DNA of 64,000 nucleotides from Congeria kusceri. Lineage: Eukaryota > Mollusca > Bivalvia > Myida > Dreissenidae. The notes below the pieces were generated by a model. That model was not told the origin of the DNA. It was given only the letters and a program-made list of their open reading frames with translations, and made no database searches. The translations under genes and the position numbers were made by a program. Shown here piece after piece: positions 24,159-64,000 of the stretch; within the stretch, counting starts at the first letter, position 1, and each line of letters starts with the position of its first letter. The DNA lies in NCBI GenBank assembly GCA_027627225.1, contig CM051028.1, forward strand, positions 27,518,912-27,582,911, read 5' to 3'.

Positions 24159-27100
24159 GTGAGTATATTGTACATAATGTTTTTTAAACTTTACAAAGAT
24201 ACAGCAGTGTCTCTAGAAAATAGGATAATACAATGCTAATAACTTTTCTTGGGACCAGGCCCGGCTAGCTCAGTTGGCAGATCGCTGCACTTTCAATCGG
24301 GGGATGGTGAGTTCAAACCCCAGCCCGGCCACATAAAATTCCTACCTCTGATTCAAGTTGGGCAGGTGTCAGTTATTGGCATAGGTATGTGCACGTAGTA
24401 CTGTTAACTACTTAGATAGGCAAAGCTTGCCCAGGAAATGTGTGAGTATGTTTACTGACTGCCATGATATGACTGAAATACTGTTAAAAAGGGCGAAAAA
24501 TCCGAACAACACAACTTTTCCTGGTATCTTAAAACATTCACAGCTATTTCCATATTGTTATTTTTAACCTTTGCTCAGGTCATGGTTGGCTATTTAGGTC
24601 TTGACGAAACCATTTTTCGGGGGTTATCTCAAAATACATTTGAAATGTCATAAATGTCCCAAGTTAATTATTAATCTTCGATAAAGTTTATCTCTGGTTG
24701 CTTGCATCATCGTTGGACAGTTTTAAATACAGCGTTCATTCTCTGGACTTCTTAACACAAAACCATGAATGGAAACAAACGTGGAGTGATAAATTTGTAG
24801 ATAAATTTTAAGTGAATTATAGACAGAGAATCAAGTTCTTTGTTTATTACTCAATCCTATCTGTTTTAAACATGTTTGCACATTTAAACAAAGAGCTGTC
24901 AAACTGAAACAACTAAAACAAAATATTTCAGTCAAGCGTGCGAGTGATGTCATAAGTGATGACAATACAAAATACCCTGAAAACTGTTTATGCCATAAAA
25001 CTGGATTGTCAACGATATTAATAAACAGTGTATAACCGTGATACATGGCTCCTCAGGGTAGTTGTAATTTGTGTGATAATTTGTGAACATACCCTGTTCA
25101 TCTTCTCATGGTACTTAACCTAAACAAATATTTTTAAGCAAAAGCAACTAACCAAACATTGTCTTGTTAATAATAACCAATTAATTGAACCTTTTCACGG
25201 AAGTAAACACCTGAACATTTGTTTAAAAGTAAATTAATCGTTATTAAATTATTTATGTTTTCAATGCACCATGCTGCCATCTTAAACAATTACGAAATCT
25301 CGCAGTAACTCTTTGGTCATTAAGTAGATAATCCGTGTCCAAAAGGCGCTTTATGTTATTAACTACGTATTCTGAATCTCTTCATGGATGAATAGTATTG
25401 CCTGTTAGGGTTTTGTCATTTTTTTGGAGTTTATGGCTAGACACAATTTATTTTATTTGGCCTAAAAAAATAATTTAGGATTCTAAGTTACCATTTATAA
25501 ATATTGCAAAACAAAAATATAAGTCTTTCTTCATATTTATTGTAGCAGACTAAAGGTAAACATAGACCCTCCAATGTCTACTGTTGGCTGCAAGCATATA
25601 TGAAAGTTGTTAAGATTTATTTATTTTCTGAAATAACTCCAAAATTATGTTTGATGTTGATAATAAGGCATTGAATTCAAAAGATAAACAGTTACCGTGG
25701 AAATAGAGATGATACCTTGAGAATACAGATGTCGACTATAATGTTTGTTGTTGAAATCAATTGAAAGGTCACTATAATTATGATTTTTAGCCACACCAAT
25801 TCAGGTCTGTCTCATACAATTTAACACTATGTATACACAGTGATGTCTTATTGAATAGATAAGCATTGTTAATCAAATGACAAAGATCAGTCAGTTAAAG
25901 AGAATCCACATTGATCAGTCAATTAAACTGAATCCAAATTCAGTAAAATTTAGGGAATCATTTGTGATCGAATCTTTGCAAAAATATATTAAATATCAAA
26001 TGAACATTTCTGTGGTGACCAGCCCAGTGTTAATTGTTATTAATCAGTTACAATTATGTCAATTTATATGTCATGTGATTACACCCTAGGTATTGATTTT
26101 TGTAAGAAACATAAGATTTTTTTTTAATCAAGTGATGTGGCATATCAAATTAAAGGTCTTTGCATAACAAATACAAAGCTGAACAAAATTGAAAATCGGT
26201 TGAACCTAAGTAGAGTTATGCCCCTTCGAAAATCTTGACAACTATTCAATAATGTTAATTGTCATTAGTACTTGTAATATAAGTGACTTAGTATATTCCT
26301 AGATCATATAATAAATAAAGCACAGGCAAAAAGCTACTATAACACTGTTTTCAATCCCAACAGACCTGTGTCTATAATGATACCGTAGCTTTGGAAGTTC
26401 AGATCCCAAATCCAGGTTGTTTGAGCTAAGTTAGTAAATAGAAGACATGAATTCCCAGGCTGTGAGCATTTCTTAGTTCTTATGCAATAGTTTTATGATA
26501 TGCAATATTTAATTTATTCATTTCTTTCAGGTGGAAGTAAGGAAGCTACTGTCACAAAGGTGCTGTGCAATGATCAAGATACTGGACCGTGTCAGTTGAA
26601 AAAGGGGAATAATGCTTCTCTGGAGATAGATTTTACTTCAAGTGAGTGCCAATGGTTTGTTTTGTTATGAATTGATTTATGTGCACAAGCCAGTATCAGC
26701 GAAGTTGCCTAAGGCTTATTTTGCTTGTGCAGAGCTACATTGTGTAATTTTCTTGAGCATAACTCTAAATGTATTGAAGGGATTTAAATGATACTTCACC
26801 TTATGATAGAGACCTTCGAGTGTTTGAGAGGAAGTGCAGAGTAAAAGGACCATAACTCTTTCTTCTTTCAAAACACATCTTCGAAGGCAGTTGTCACTTA
26901 CAGTGACAAAACCTGTTTAAAAGTTTTATTACAAGCTTTATTTGGAGTTACATATTACATTGCAAAAGGCTTAATAAAAAAATAACACTTGTATTGAATA
27001 TTATGTGTATGTAAGACATTTGCAGTCTGCAATTTTGATAAAAATTGATGCCCTTGGTTGTTATAAATATATGTATTGCAAGATAAACTAAATGCATACT

Positions 27101-29061
27101 GCAAACGAGTATCTGATCAACCTTATTTATATAAACTCAACAATTAAACATATTTGTAACAGAGACCAGCCAATCAAAGCTAACCAGCATTGTTCATGGT
27201 ATTCTGAGTGGCATTCCAGTTCCCTTTTCCCCCGCTGATACCAACGCTTGCAACGGCATTGTGGAGAAGTGTCCTATCTCACCAAATACCAACTATACCT
27301 TTAAGACGAGTTTGCCTATACAGAGTAGTTATCCTTCGGTAAGAACTTGGTAGTTTTACTTTCTGAGTATACGAAATGTTATTCTAACATGATACTTGCT
27401 AAGTTTTCTAAAGCAAAGAACAAAATTATCTGTGTTAAACTACCTGAAACCCAATAAACAACGCAAAAAGAAGTCCCGATTCTGAGCCGAGTATAGTTAA
27501 AAGTAGTTCAAATTACAATTGCAATAATGTATGTCATACATGTTAGATTTGAGATCATTTTTGCATTATGGTTGTTTATTGGCCAATAAACAACTATTTT
27601 TTCGTTTCTCTGATGAGCCTTTACATTCACATTTGTATTTTATACAAAAATATTTTTCACAGGTAAACAAATGTGTATTTTCCATAGATTTTCTTGGCGC
27701 ACAAGACAAAATTCAGTAACAGATTACATGAACATATTGCTGCTAAAACAACCTTAATAAGTTTAGAATAGCATTCAAGTCAAACAAACTTTACAATGCA
27801 TATTTATTGGATAAAGGGCGCTTTTGTTATTTTTGATGAAGTTTTGATGTTCCATAGTGAAATCAAATATGATTAATCCGACTGAGTACATGTAATTGCA
27901 ATTTCCCATTTGAGGAAGTTTTTAGTTTATGACTCATTGTAATGATAAAAGTCAGGTTAGTTTGTATGCATTATTGTCTCACTAGAAAACTAGCCCACGA
28001 AACAAACTTGTACAGTGTAGAAATGTATACTTTCAGGAAAATTTACACAATACTAGTATTCTTTTTCTGTTTCATAACATATTCTTGATTAATTTTCCTG
28101 CTTTATTCTGGAATTCTTTGGCGTTCTTCATAACGATGAATGGCTCCCCTTAACCAAAGTAAAGTGTTGAATTGAAATAATACTAACTTTGGTGGGTATT
28201 GTATAGGGTTTCATATTGAAAAGAGCAAGTAAAAACTGTCTTCACCTAAACACTCATATTACCGTATATTCCCAGGGTGTCCCGCAGGATTTTTCTTGAA
28301 GGCATGTCGGCATCCCCGACACCGGGGGGATTGGCTAATGAGATCGTTGTGGGTGGGACTACACTGTTCAGTAACTTGTCAATCACACTGTTAGAAATGA
28401 GACCTTATCGATTAATACGGCGTTCGTTTATGGCCCTTCCATTAAAGATCGATGTAATAAGATACAAGGATTAAGGGTGGTCGCTTTGAAAATTAAGGCA
28501 TGTCGGCGTGATTGAAGCATGTCGGCGAATGGCTAACTGCTTAGAAGGCATGTCGGGCCCTACAACCGAAACAGGCCTGTGGGAAACCCTGATTCCCTAA
28601 CAAATGCCCATGGGGCTTTACATATTCCCAAAGGGTGCATTTAATAGGGAGTCAATCTCTTGTTGTTTTGTCATATATATCTAGGTATGTGAAAAAAGAT
28701 TATAGCTTATTGTGAAAACATTTCTTTCAAAGATTTACAGAAACAGGTGTTCTGCATAAATGTGTACGGAGTGTTTAAAGCAAAGTGAGGGCATTAATTA
28801 GACATTTTTATGTTTGAGTTTTATTTTTAAAAAAAAATATATATAAATTAAAAAATTGGGAGGGGGGCATTTACGGTAGTAGCCATTGGCTAAATCGCAA
28901 TTGGCAGAGTGAAGGCTGGATGGATGAAATGTCTACAACATGTTGATTTATTGCTAAATACTGTTTATTTCCAGCTTCGCCTTGTGGTACGGTGGGAGAT
29001 CCAAGATCCGTCCAGCACGGACGTTATCTGCATAGAGCTGCCGGCCCAAATTGTCAGCTAG
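24083..29061 (+). CDS. NPC2: NPC2, lysosomal cholesterol-transfer protein (ML domain), complete
   Basis: NPC2 binds unesterified sterol in the lysosome lumen and passes it to NPC1. Four exons (24083-24158, 26531-26641, 27163-27338, 28975-29061) join in phase to 450 nt, 149 aa, ending in TAG. A hydrophobic signal peptide covers residues 1-21. Six cysteines (26, 38, 46, 92, 99, 140) match the three conserved disulfides. Residues 79-92 (GIPVPFPPADTNAC) correspond to the sterol-pocket loop of vertebrate NPC2. Potential N-glycosylation sites are N53 (NAS) and N106 (NYT). The length equals the family norm. ATTAAA at 29331-29336 is a possible poly(A) signal. Molluscs often carry several NPC2 paralogues; which one this is cannot be told. 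Confidence 0.97.
24260..24333 (+). mobile_element. tRNA-Glu-like pseudogene or SINE head in NPC2 intron 1
   Basis: GCCCGGCTAGCTCAGTTGGC gives a good A-box, a CTTTCAA anticodon loop reads UUC (Glu), and GAGTTCAAACCCCAG gives a B-box. The acceptor stem has six of seven pairs. The anticodon stem does not pair at two or more positions, so a functional tRNA is unlikely. Confidence 0.6.
26531..26641 (+). CDS. NPC2: NPC2 exon 2
   Basis: Acceptor TTCTTTCAG, donor GTGAGT, phase 1/1. It encodes cysteines 26 (completed codon), 38 and 46 and the NNAS glycosylation site. Confidence 0.96.
27163..27338 (+). CDS. NPC2: NPC2 exon 3
   Basis: Acceptor AACAG, donor GTAAGA, phase 1 in and 0 out. It contains GILSGIPVPFPPADTNACNG and cysteine 99. 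Confidence 0.96.
28273..28591. mobile_element. hAT-like MITE with 5-bp target duplication, in NPC2 intron 3
   Basis: The ends CAGGGTGTCCCGCAGG and CCTGTGGGAAACCCTG form an imperfect inverted repeat. ATTCC is repeated immediately outside (28268-28272 and 28592-28596). Internal GGCATGTCGGC is repeated four times. Non-coding. Confidence 0.8.
28975..29061 (+). CDS. NPC2: NPC2 exon 4 (stop)
   Basis: Acceptor TTTCCAG. It encodes LRLVVRWEIQDPSSTDVICI and ends in TAG at 29059-29061. Cysteine 140 is the last of the six. Confidence 0.96.
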   Translation, partial: LRLVVRWEIQDPSSTDVICIELPAQIVS

Positions 29062-30971
29062 AGATCCTGTGATGTGAAAGTGCCTTAAGAGATTATCTGA
29101 ATGTCATTGCCACCAGTATTTTTTACACGAAAAAAATAACTACTGTTAAGTAATGGGAAGTGTATCCACTGTTGATGCTGTTCAAATGCTGCCAGAAGTA
29201 ATCCTACCATCGTCCTAGGCATACATACAACAGTTGACCAACCAGTTGTAAACCAACATTTGTTTGAATATGCATGAAATCTTTTTTGTCAGTTAGGTAT
29301 ACAATAACCATCGTATTGTATGTCTATTGTATTAAAGCTCAACAATGTTTGTAAGGTCTTGTAAGGATGCATTGTTTATTACATACTTTTCACATGTATT
29401 TTGATCTGAAGTGTTTATTACATACTTATCACATTTATTTTGATCTGAAGTGTTTTCCACATTCCGAAAGACATTTTCTTTAGATCTTTGAGGTGCTGTA
29501 TACATGTTTATGCATGATATTTATTTTATTACATTAATTTGAATGAATAATTATTAACTGTTGTTGCTTTAACATTTAAAGCAGTTGTATGCTCCGAAAA
29601 TCCTGGTGTTTTTGTATGAATGCAACATTCTTACTGTAGTAGTGATTCTTATACTATATCTTATCTATGTAATAATAGTTATATTAATTAAAGGGCTTGT
29701 TAACGATATAACCTTGTCTGTTATTGTGCATAGATATGTTAACTTATGTCAAGCAATGGACATCCAACAACTTTAGGCTTTCAATCTAGAAACAGTTTAA
29801 AACAAAAGCTGCATAACGGTTTAGCTTTTTGAACGCGGATATGGTCTTCTGATATTGAGTTATGTGGCTTAGAAGTTTCTATGAATATGATGTTGAATGT
29901 TCTTGAAATATTTGTTAAACCAACCTTAAAACTTCTTGCTTTCGCTATTGCAACCAAACATCTGACAAATTGTACAAATGTCTGTAGAATAATATTATAA
30001 TGAAACATATTGAATTAGAGGAATACATATCCTTTGTAAAATACAAAACTGTTCACAACTCGAGTGATATCGGTTTAATTCTGATATTACGTATTTTCTT
30101 ATATTTACCGGTTATGTAGTATTATACTAGTACAGCTCATGCTTCGTTTATTGGTAGCAAGTTGAAGATATTGAATGATTTTGTAAAAACACCTTCATAA
30201 CTTGTTCAGTTGCGTTCTATTTTCTCCATTGTTAATGAAAATACTACATTTGCAGTTGTTTTGACTATTTCAGTATATTGTCAGACAAGTATGTTTGATA
30301 AGACCACCACTTCTCTGTATCCTGAAAAGTATATTTTAAAACAGTTATACATATACATGTATATAAGTAAACTATATTATGGTTGCAAAGTTCGCTTATG
30401 TTATTACTCAAGTGCATTTCTTTCCTGGTTTTATCACGTGTAGTTATCGTTGATGCTGGCGAATAAGAACTTAAATCGTAAGGCGGATGCCATAAACAGG
30501 TTGTGGTTTGATTATCCAATCTCAGTTTCTCTTGGTTTGTAAAATGTATGTAACGAGGAAGTTTGTTCAACACGGATACAGGTTTAAGTTTTAAATAAAA
30601 CACATGCAACGGTAGAATTCAAAATCAGGTATCAGTGAAACGTGTATTTCGTATTTGTATGCGCACTAAGAACACTTATTTTATTATCATACTGTAAGAA
30701 ATGGAACTTTTCAAGGAATAAAAAAACAAAAACAACAACAACACTAATAAAATATTACTCAATTTAATAGAGAACTAAACATTCATTCATAAGACAAGTT
30801 CTAACAGTTTCTATTGCAAGACACGACAATGCTCATCACAGAAAAGTTAAAAAGTACTACAGCACTACAAAGAAATTTTAAAATAAGTTCTAAAACGAAA
30901 CGAATACATTTAAAACGATCATTCTGAAACTACATACAATGAAAGTCTGCCTCGCTGAGGTATTTCTGGGT
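29062..30971. other. NPC2 3' flank, no gene seen
   Basis: The 3' UTR probably runs to about 29350 (ATTAAA at 29331). A 50-bp near-direct repeat (GTTTATTACATACTT...TTTTGATCTGAAGTG) occurs at 29365-29450. The rest is AT-rich, with open frames under 115 codons and no domain. Confidence 0.7.
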
Positions 30972-32032
30972 AATGCCTCAGTCACACATTCCCGATTGTT
31001 ACTGCCGTGAGCCGACAGCGTCACGAATCAAATATGTCAAAAATATGGACAATATTCTGCGAATCAGGGCTCGAAATTCAATTTACGATCGTAAGATCAA
31101 ATATGTCCTGACAGCGTTTCGACAGAGTCCCAACAGCGTCCCGATTCTCCCGAATGCGATCCGGCACTTGCCCGACAGTGTCCCGACAGCGTTCCGACAT
31201 TCCAGACTGTTTATTTGTATCGTTGCGCTAACTGGACGATGTCGGGAGCCATAATCGGTAATTTGTGACTGCCGCAATACTCCCGAATTTGAACCGATAT
31301 AGCCGAATCTATCCAGACTATACAAAGTCGGCTCAGTCTCCCGAATGTTAATGCTTCAGTCACACATTCCCGATTTTTACTGCCGTTCTTGCGCCGACAG
31401 CGTCCTGATTCAAATATGTCCGAAGTCAGGACAATATTCAGAGATTCGGGGCTCGAAATTCAATTTCAGATCATAATATCGAATATGTCCCGACAGCGTC
31501 CAGACAGCGTTTCGACAGCGTCCCGATTCTCCCAGCGTTTCGACAGCGTCCCTATTCTCCAGAATGCGATCCGACAATATCCCGACAGCGTTCCGACATG
31601 CCCGACTGTATGATTATTTGCATCGTTGCGCTATCGGGAGCCATATTCGGGAATATGTGACTGCCGCAATAATCCAGACGAGATATTTCTATATAATTTA
31701 TAATGCATTATCAATCCCGTTCCACAAGACATTGTCCCGATAACGTTCCGAATTTGAACCGATACAGCTGATTCCATCCCGACAGTGTCTCGACTATACA
31801 AATTCGGCTGAGTCTCCCGAATGTTAACGGATTTAACCTTAACTGTCGGGAGTGCTTGACCGATCACGCCGAACATGTCTCGACAATTCCCGATTCTTAG
31901 GACAACGTACCGACAGCGTTCCGACACCTCCAGACAGCGTCCCGACATTTCCGCCTTTTTGTATTATCTGTATTGTAGGGCGGTCTGGACGCTATCAGGA
32001 GCCATAATCGGGAATGTGTGACTGAGGCTTAA
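30972..32032. mobile_element. TIR element built of CCCGACAGCG repeats
   Basis: The ends GCCTCAGTCACACATTCCCG and its reverse complement lie 1.06 kb apart, with TAA on both sides (TTAA on the right). A second internal copy of the left end occurs at 31350. The interior is a degenerate array of CCCGACAGCGT and its complement, so open frames on both strands are artefacts. The ends resemble those at 3973-4353. Confidence 0.75.
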
Positions 32033-33300
32033 CATGTTTTCTACTAACCGCAAGTTTTTCTGTCTGACAAAGTTGTCTCCGTTTAAACTAGGATAAGTTC
32101 TGAATAACCCATCACCTACTACATAATAGTATTTCGTTATAACAAACTACCCGCCGCATACTACGTAATACTATTTCTTTATAACAAACTAAGATAAATT
32201 CTGAATAACCCACCACATGTTACATAAAAGTATTTGGTTATAACAAACACAGACAAGTTCCAATATGAACCCATTGCATATTTGCCAACTGATGCATGGG
32301 ACGCTACCGATAAACATATGCAAAAATCGCCATACAGTCTTGTAGGACGTAACTTGGTTAAATCACTCAATCTGTGCATCGTTTAATTCAATTCGGAAAT
32401 ACAAATCCGCCGTTCTTTTTCAACAATAGAAATGTGTTGTTTTTTTATATCTATTTGTTCATTTGTATATAACGTTTGAAAGTGAAAGTAGAAACTGCAG
32501 GACAACGCAAGAAGACACATTTTATTGCACGAACAGGTATAAACACAATGCTTTGAGTGATTGAAGTTAATAAGATGATATAGAGGATATTTGTTGATTT
32601 CGGTGTAAGATCGTAGATTCTATTTAATTTCACGAGTGTTCATAGAAATTGATATTTTCACGAGTGCAAAATATATTTTTGTAAAGGTATAATATTACAT
32701 ACTAGTGTTTCTTGATAACAAACTAAGATAAGTTCTGAATAACCCACAACCTACTACATAATATTATACCTTACATAAATCTCTTTCTTCTTCCCGTATA
32801 TAAAAGTCAACGTTAACGGTCCGTTATTAAGGTTTATTATAAAATGTCATTTTAGCGGGCCGACTAAATAGCATAGTGCCCGGAGCCAGCGGGCACTATT
32901 TCGTGTGGGTGCCTGCTCAGCTCGAGCTGTGTGTAACCGCAGTTTTGGGAGGCGTTTCATCGATATTTAGTTGTTAACGATTATACAATTACATAAATTC
33001 CGTTTCATCAAGTTGCGCAAATGCACTATATACATAAATATGCGACTACATTCATTATGGTGGTTGTTTACCGAAAATAGCGTGACACAGTATACATTTT
33101 GTAAATGACATCATTATGGCGCGCTGTTCGAAATAAACAAGTTGAGAAAATGGGTTAAAAACAAGGAACCTGCACTTAAAGTTCTTGTAAATGTTGTATA
33201 TCTTAGCACGAATTAAAGAAATATTTAGTGCATTGTGTTATGCTTGTGATATTTTATCATTTTATGTAAAAACTGTACAAATTGTGCAGAATAATATAAG
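32033..33300. other. 3' flank between elements, no gene seen
   Basis: Holds four scattered copies of an AAACTAAGATAAGTTCTGAA-like sequence followed by AACCCA and CATAATA (32080-32120, 32190-32240, 32720-32765, 33487-33510). Also a fragment at 32640-32700 with TTTCACGAGTG, related to the 46351 MITE. No coding signal. Confidence 0.6.
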
Positions 33301-33463
33301 AAATAGCACAAACCACTTCGGACTGCCTCGCATTATAGTGACCTACCAGTCAGCTCGCAAACGTTGAGCGGACTTCAGCCTTCGGCTTCGGTCCGTTCAA
33401 CGTTTTTGGACTGACTGGTCGGTCACTATAATGCGAGGAGGCCCTCAGTGGTCTGTACTATTT
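33301..33463. mobile_element. 163-bp fold-back MITE
   Basis: A near-perfect palindrome. The arms include CTCGCATTATAGTGACC and its complement, and the tip is CTTCAGCCTTCGGCTTCGG. The ends are AAATAG...CTATTT. Non-coding. Confidence 0.85.
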
Positions 33464-33576
33464 CATAAATAGTAATTTTCTGTATAACTAAGATAAGTTC
33501 TGAATAACCAACCACTTATATTATGCGTACGTGTATTCATATGTCCTTCGAAACATTTTAACAATGACATCTCTGT

Positions 33577-63634
<30,058 letters not shown>

Positions 63635-64000
63635 CTTGAAATAAGCAATACAATGAAAATTTCAAAATTACTTAAAATATAAAACCACAAGAAAACGAAT
63701 GTCCTGGTAAACAAAGACGTATTCAACTCTTACTATCGACTCGAAAAATCGCCAAGACCCACCATAACTATCGTTATTTCCACAAATTTAACATTGACAT
63801 GTTTCTGAATTTCGGCTTTTACGCACAATTTAATGATAATAGTTATGCACCAGACCGCCATATCTTTGGATCATACAGACTGTGGCTATAAAAACTATGG
63901 ACGTTCTGTTTAATTATTCAAAATTTTAATTCACTACATTTGTCATGCTAATCGACCTTTCAGATGATGTATAAAGACCAGATTTTTGCAAAAATATAAA

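Noticed and set aside
24260..24333. Functional tRNA-Glu
   Set aside because: The anticodon stem does not pair and the acceptor stem has a mismatch; better read as a SINE head or pseudogene.
30973..31948. Open frames on both strands as small basic proteins
   Set aside because: They are translations of CCCGACAGCG repeat arrays.

Overview
This is eukaryotic nuclear DNA, AT-rich, with split genes, GT-AG introns and dense transposon debris. The organism is most likely a lophotrochozoan, probably a bivalve. The palindromic short element at 2641-2897 and 3173-3435 is one I associate with dreissenid mussels (from memory, not searched). There are no bacterial operons, CRISPR arrays or viral genomes here.

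Three protein-coding genes can be supported by exons joined in matching phase. (1) 284-21310, minus: a FEZ1/FEZ2/UNC-76 homologue, a kinesin-1 cargo adaptor. Five phase-compatible exons encode its first 328 residues; the C-terminal exon(s) lie off the left edge. Its first intron is about 16 kb and is mostly transposon remains. (2) 24083-29061, plus: a complete four-exon NPC2 (secreted lysosomal sterol-transfer protein, ML domain), 149 aa with all six family cysteines. (3) About 33577-63634, minus, running off the right edge upstream: a large extracellular protein with EGF-like domains, a repeated cysteine-containing module of about 100 residues that I do not recognise, and a C-terminal transmembrane tail. 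28 consecutive exons join without a phase conflict; only the last junctions before the transmembrane exon remain unresolved.

Gene 3 is the interesting part. Its unknown module recurs six times. In the clearest copies it is split by introns in a fixed phase order (0, 2, 2, 1), and homologous exons have equal lengths (162/162, 144/144 and 104/104 nt). Within the gene a cassette of about 4.7 kb carrying EGF exons is tandemly duplicated (44918-53824 and 53837-58498). The left copy then received a 4.19 kb LINE-type retrotransposon (49029-53222), flanked by a 12-bp target duplication; the right copy preserves the empty site. The LINE has one long ORF with endonuclease, reverse transcriptase and a 2A-like NPGP motif behind an N-terminal hydrophobic stretch. 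A third EGF exon in each copy is damaged by different lesions.

The rest is repeats: a 20-bp satellite with a 120-bp higher-order period in a FEZ intron, hAT-like elements with 5-6 bp target duplications, several fold-back MITE families, a 36-bp minisatellite, a 1.8 kb fold-back element built from a CG-containing motif beside an exon of gene 3, tRNA-like SINE heads and several microsatellites.
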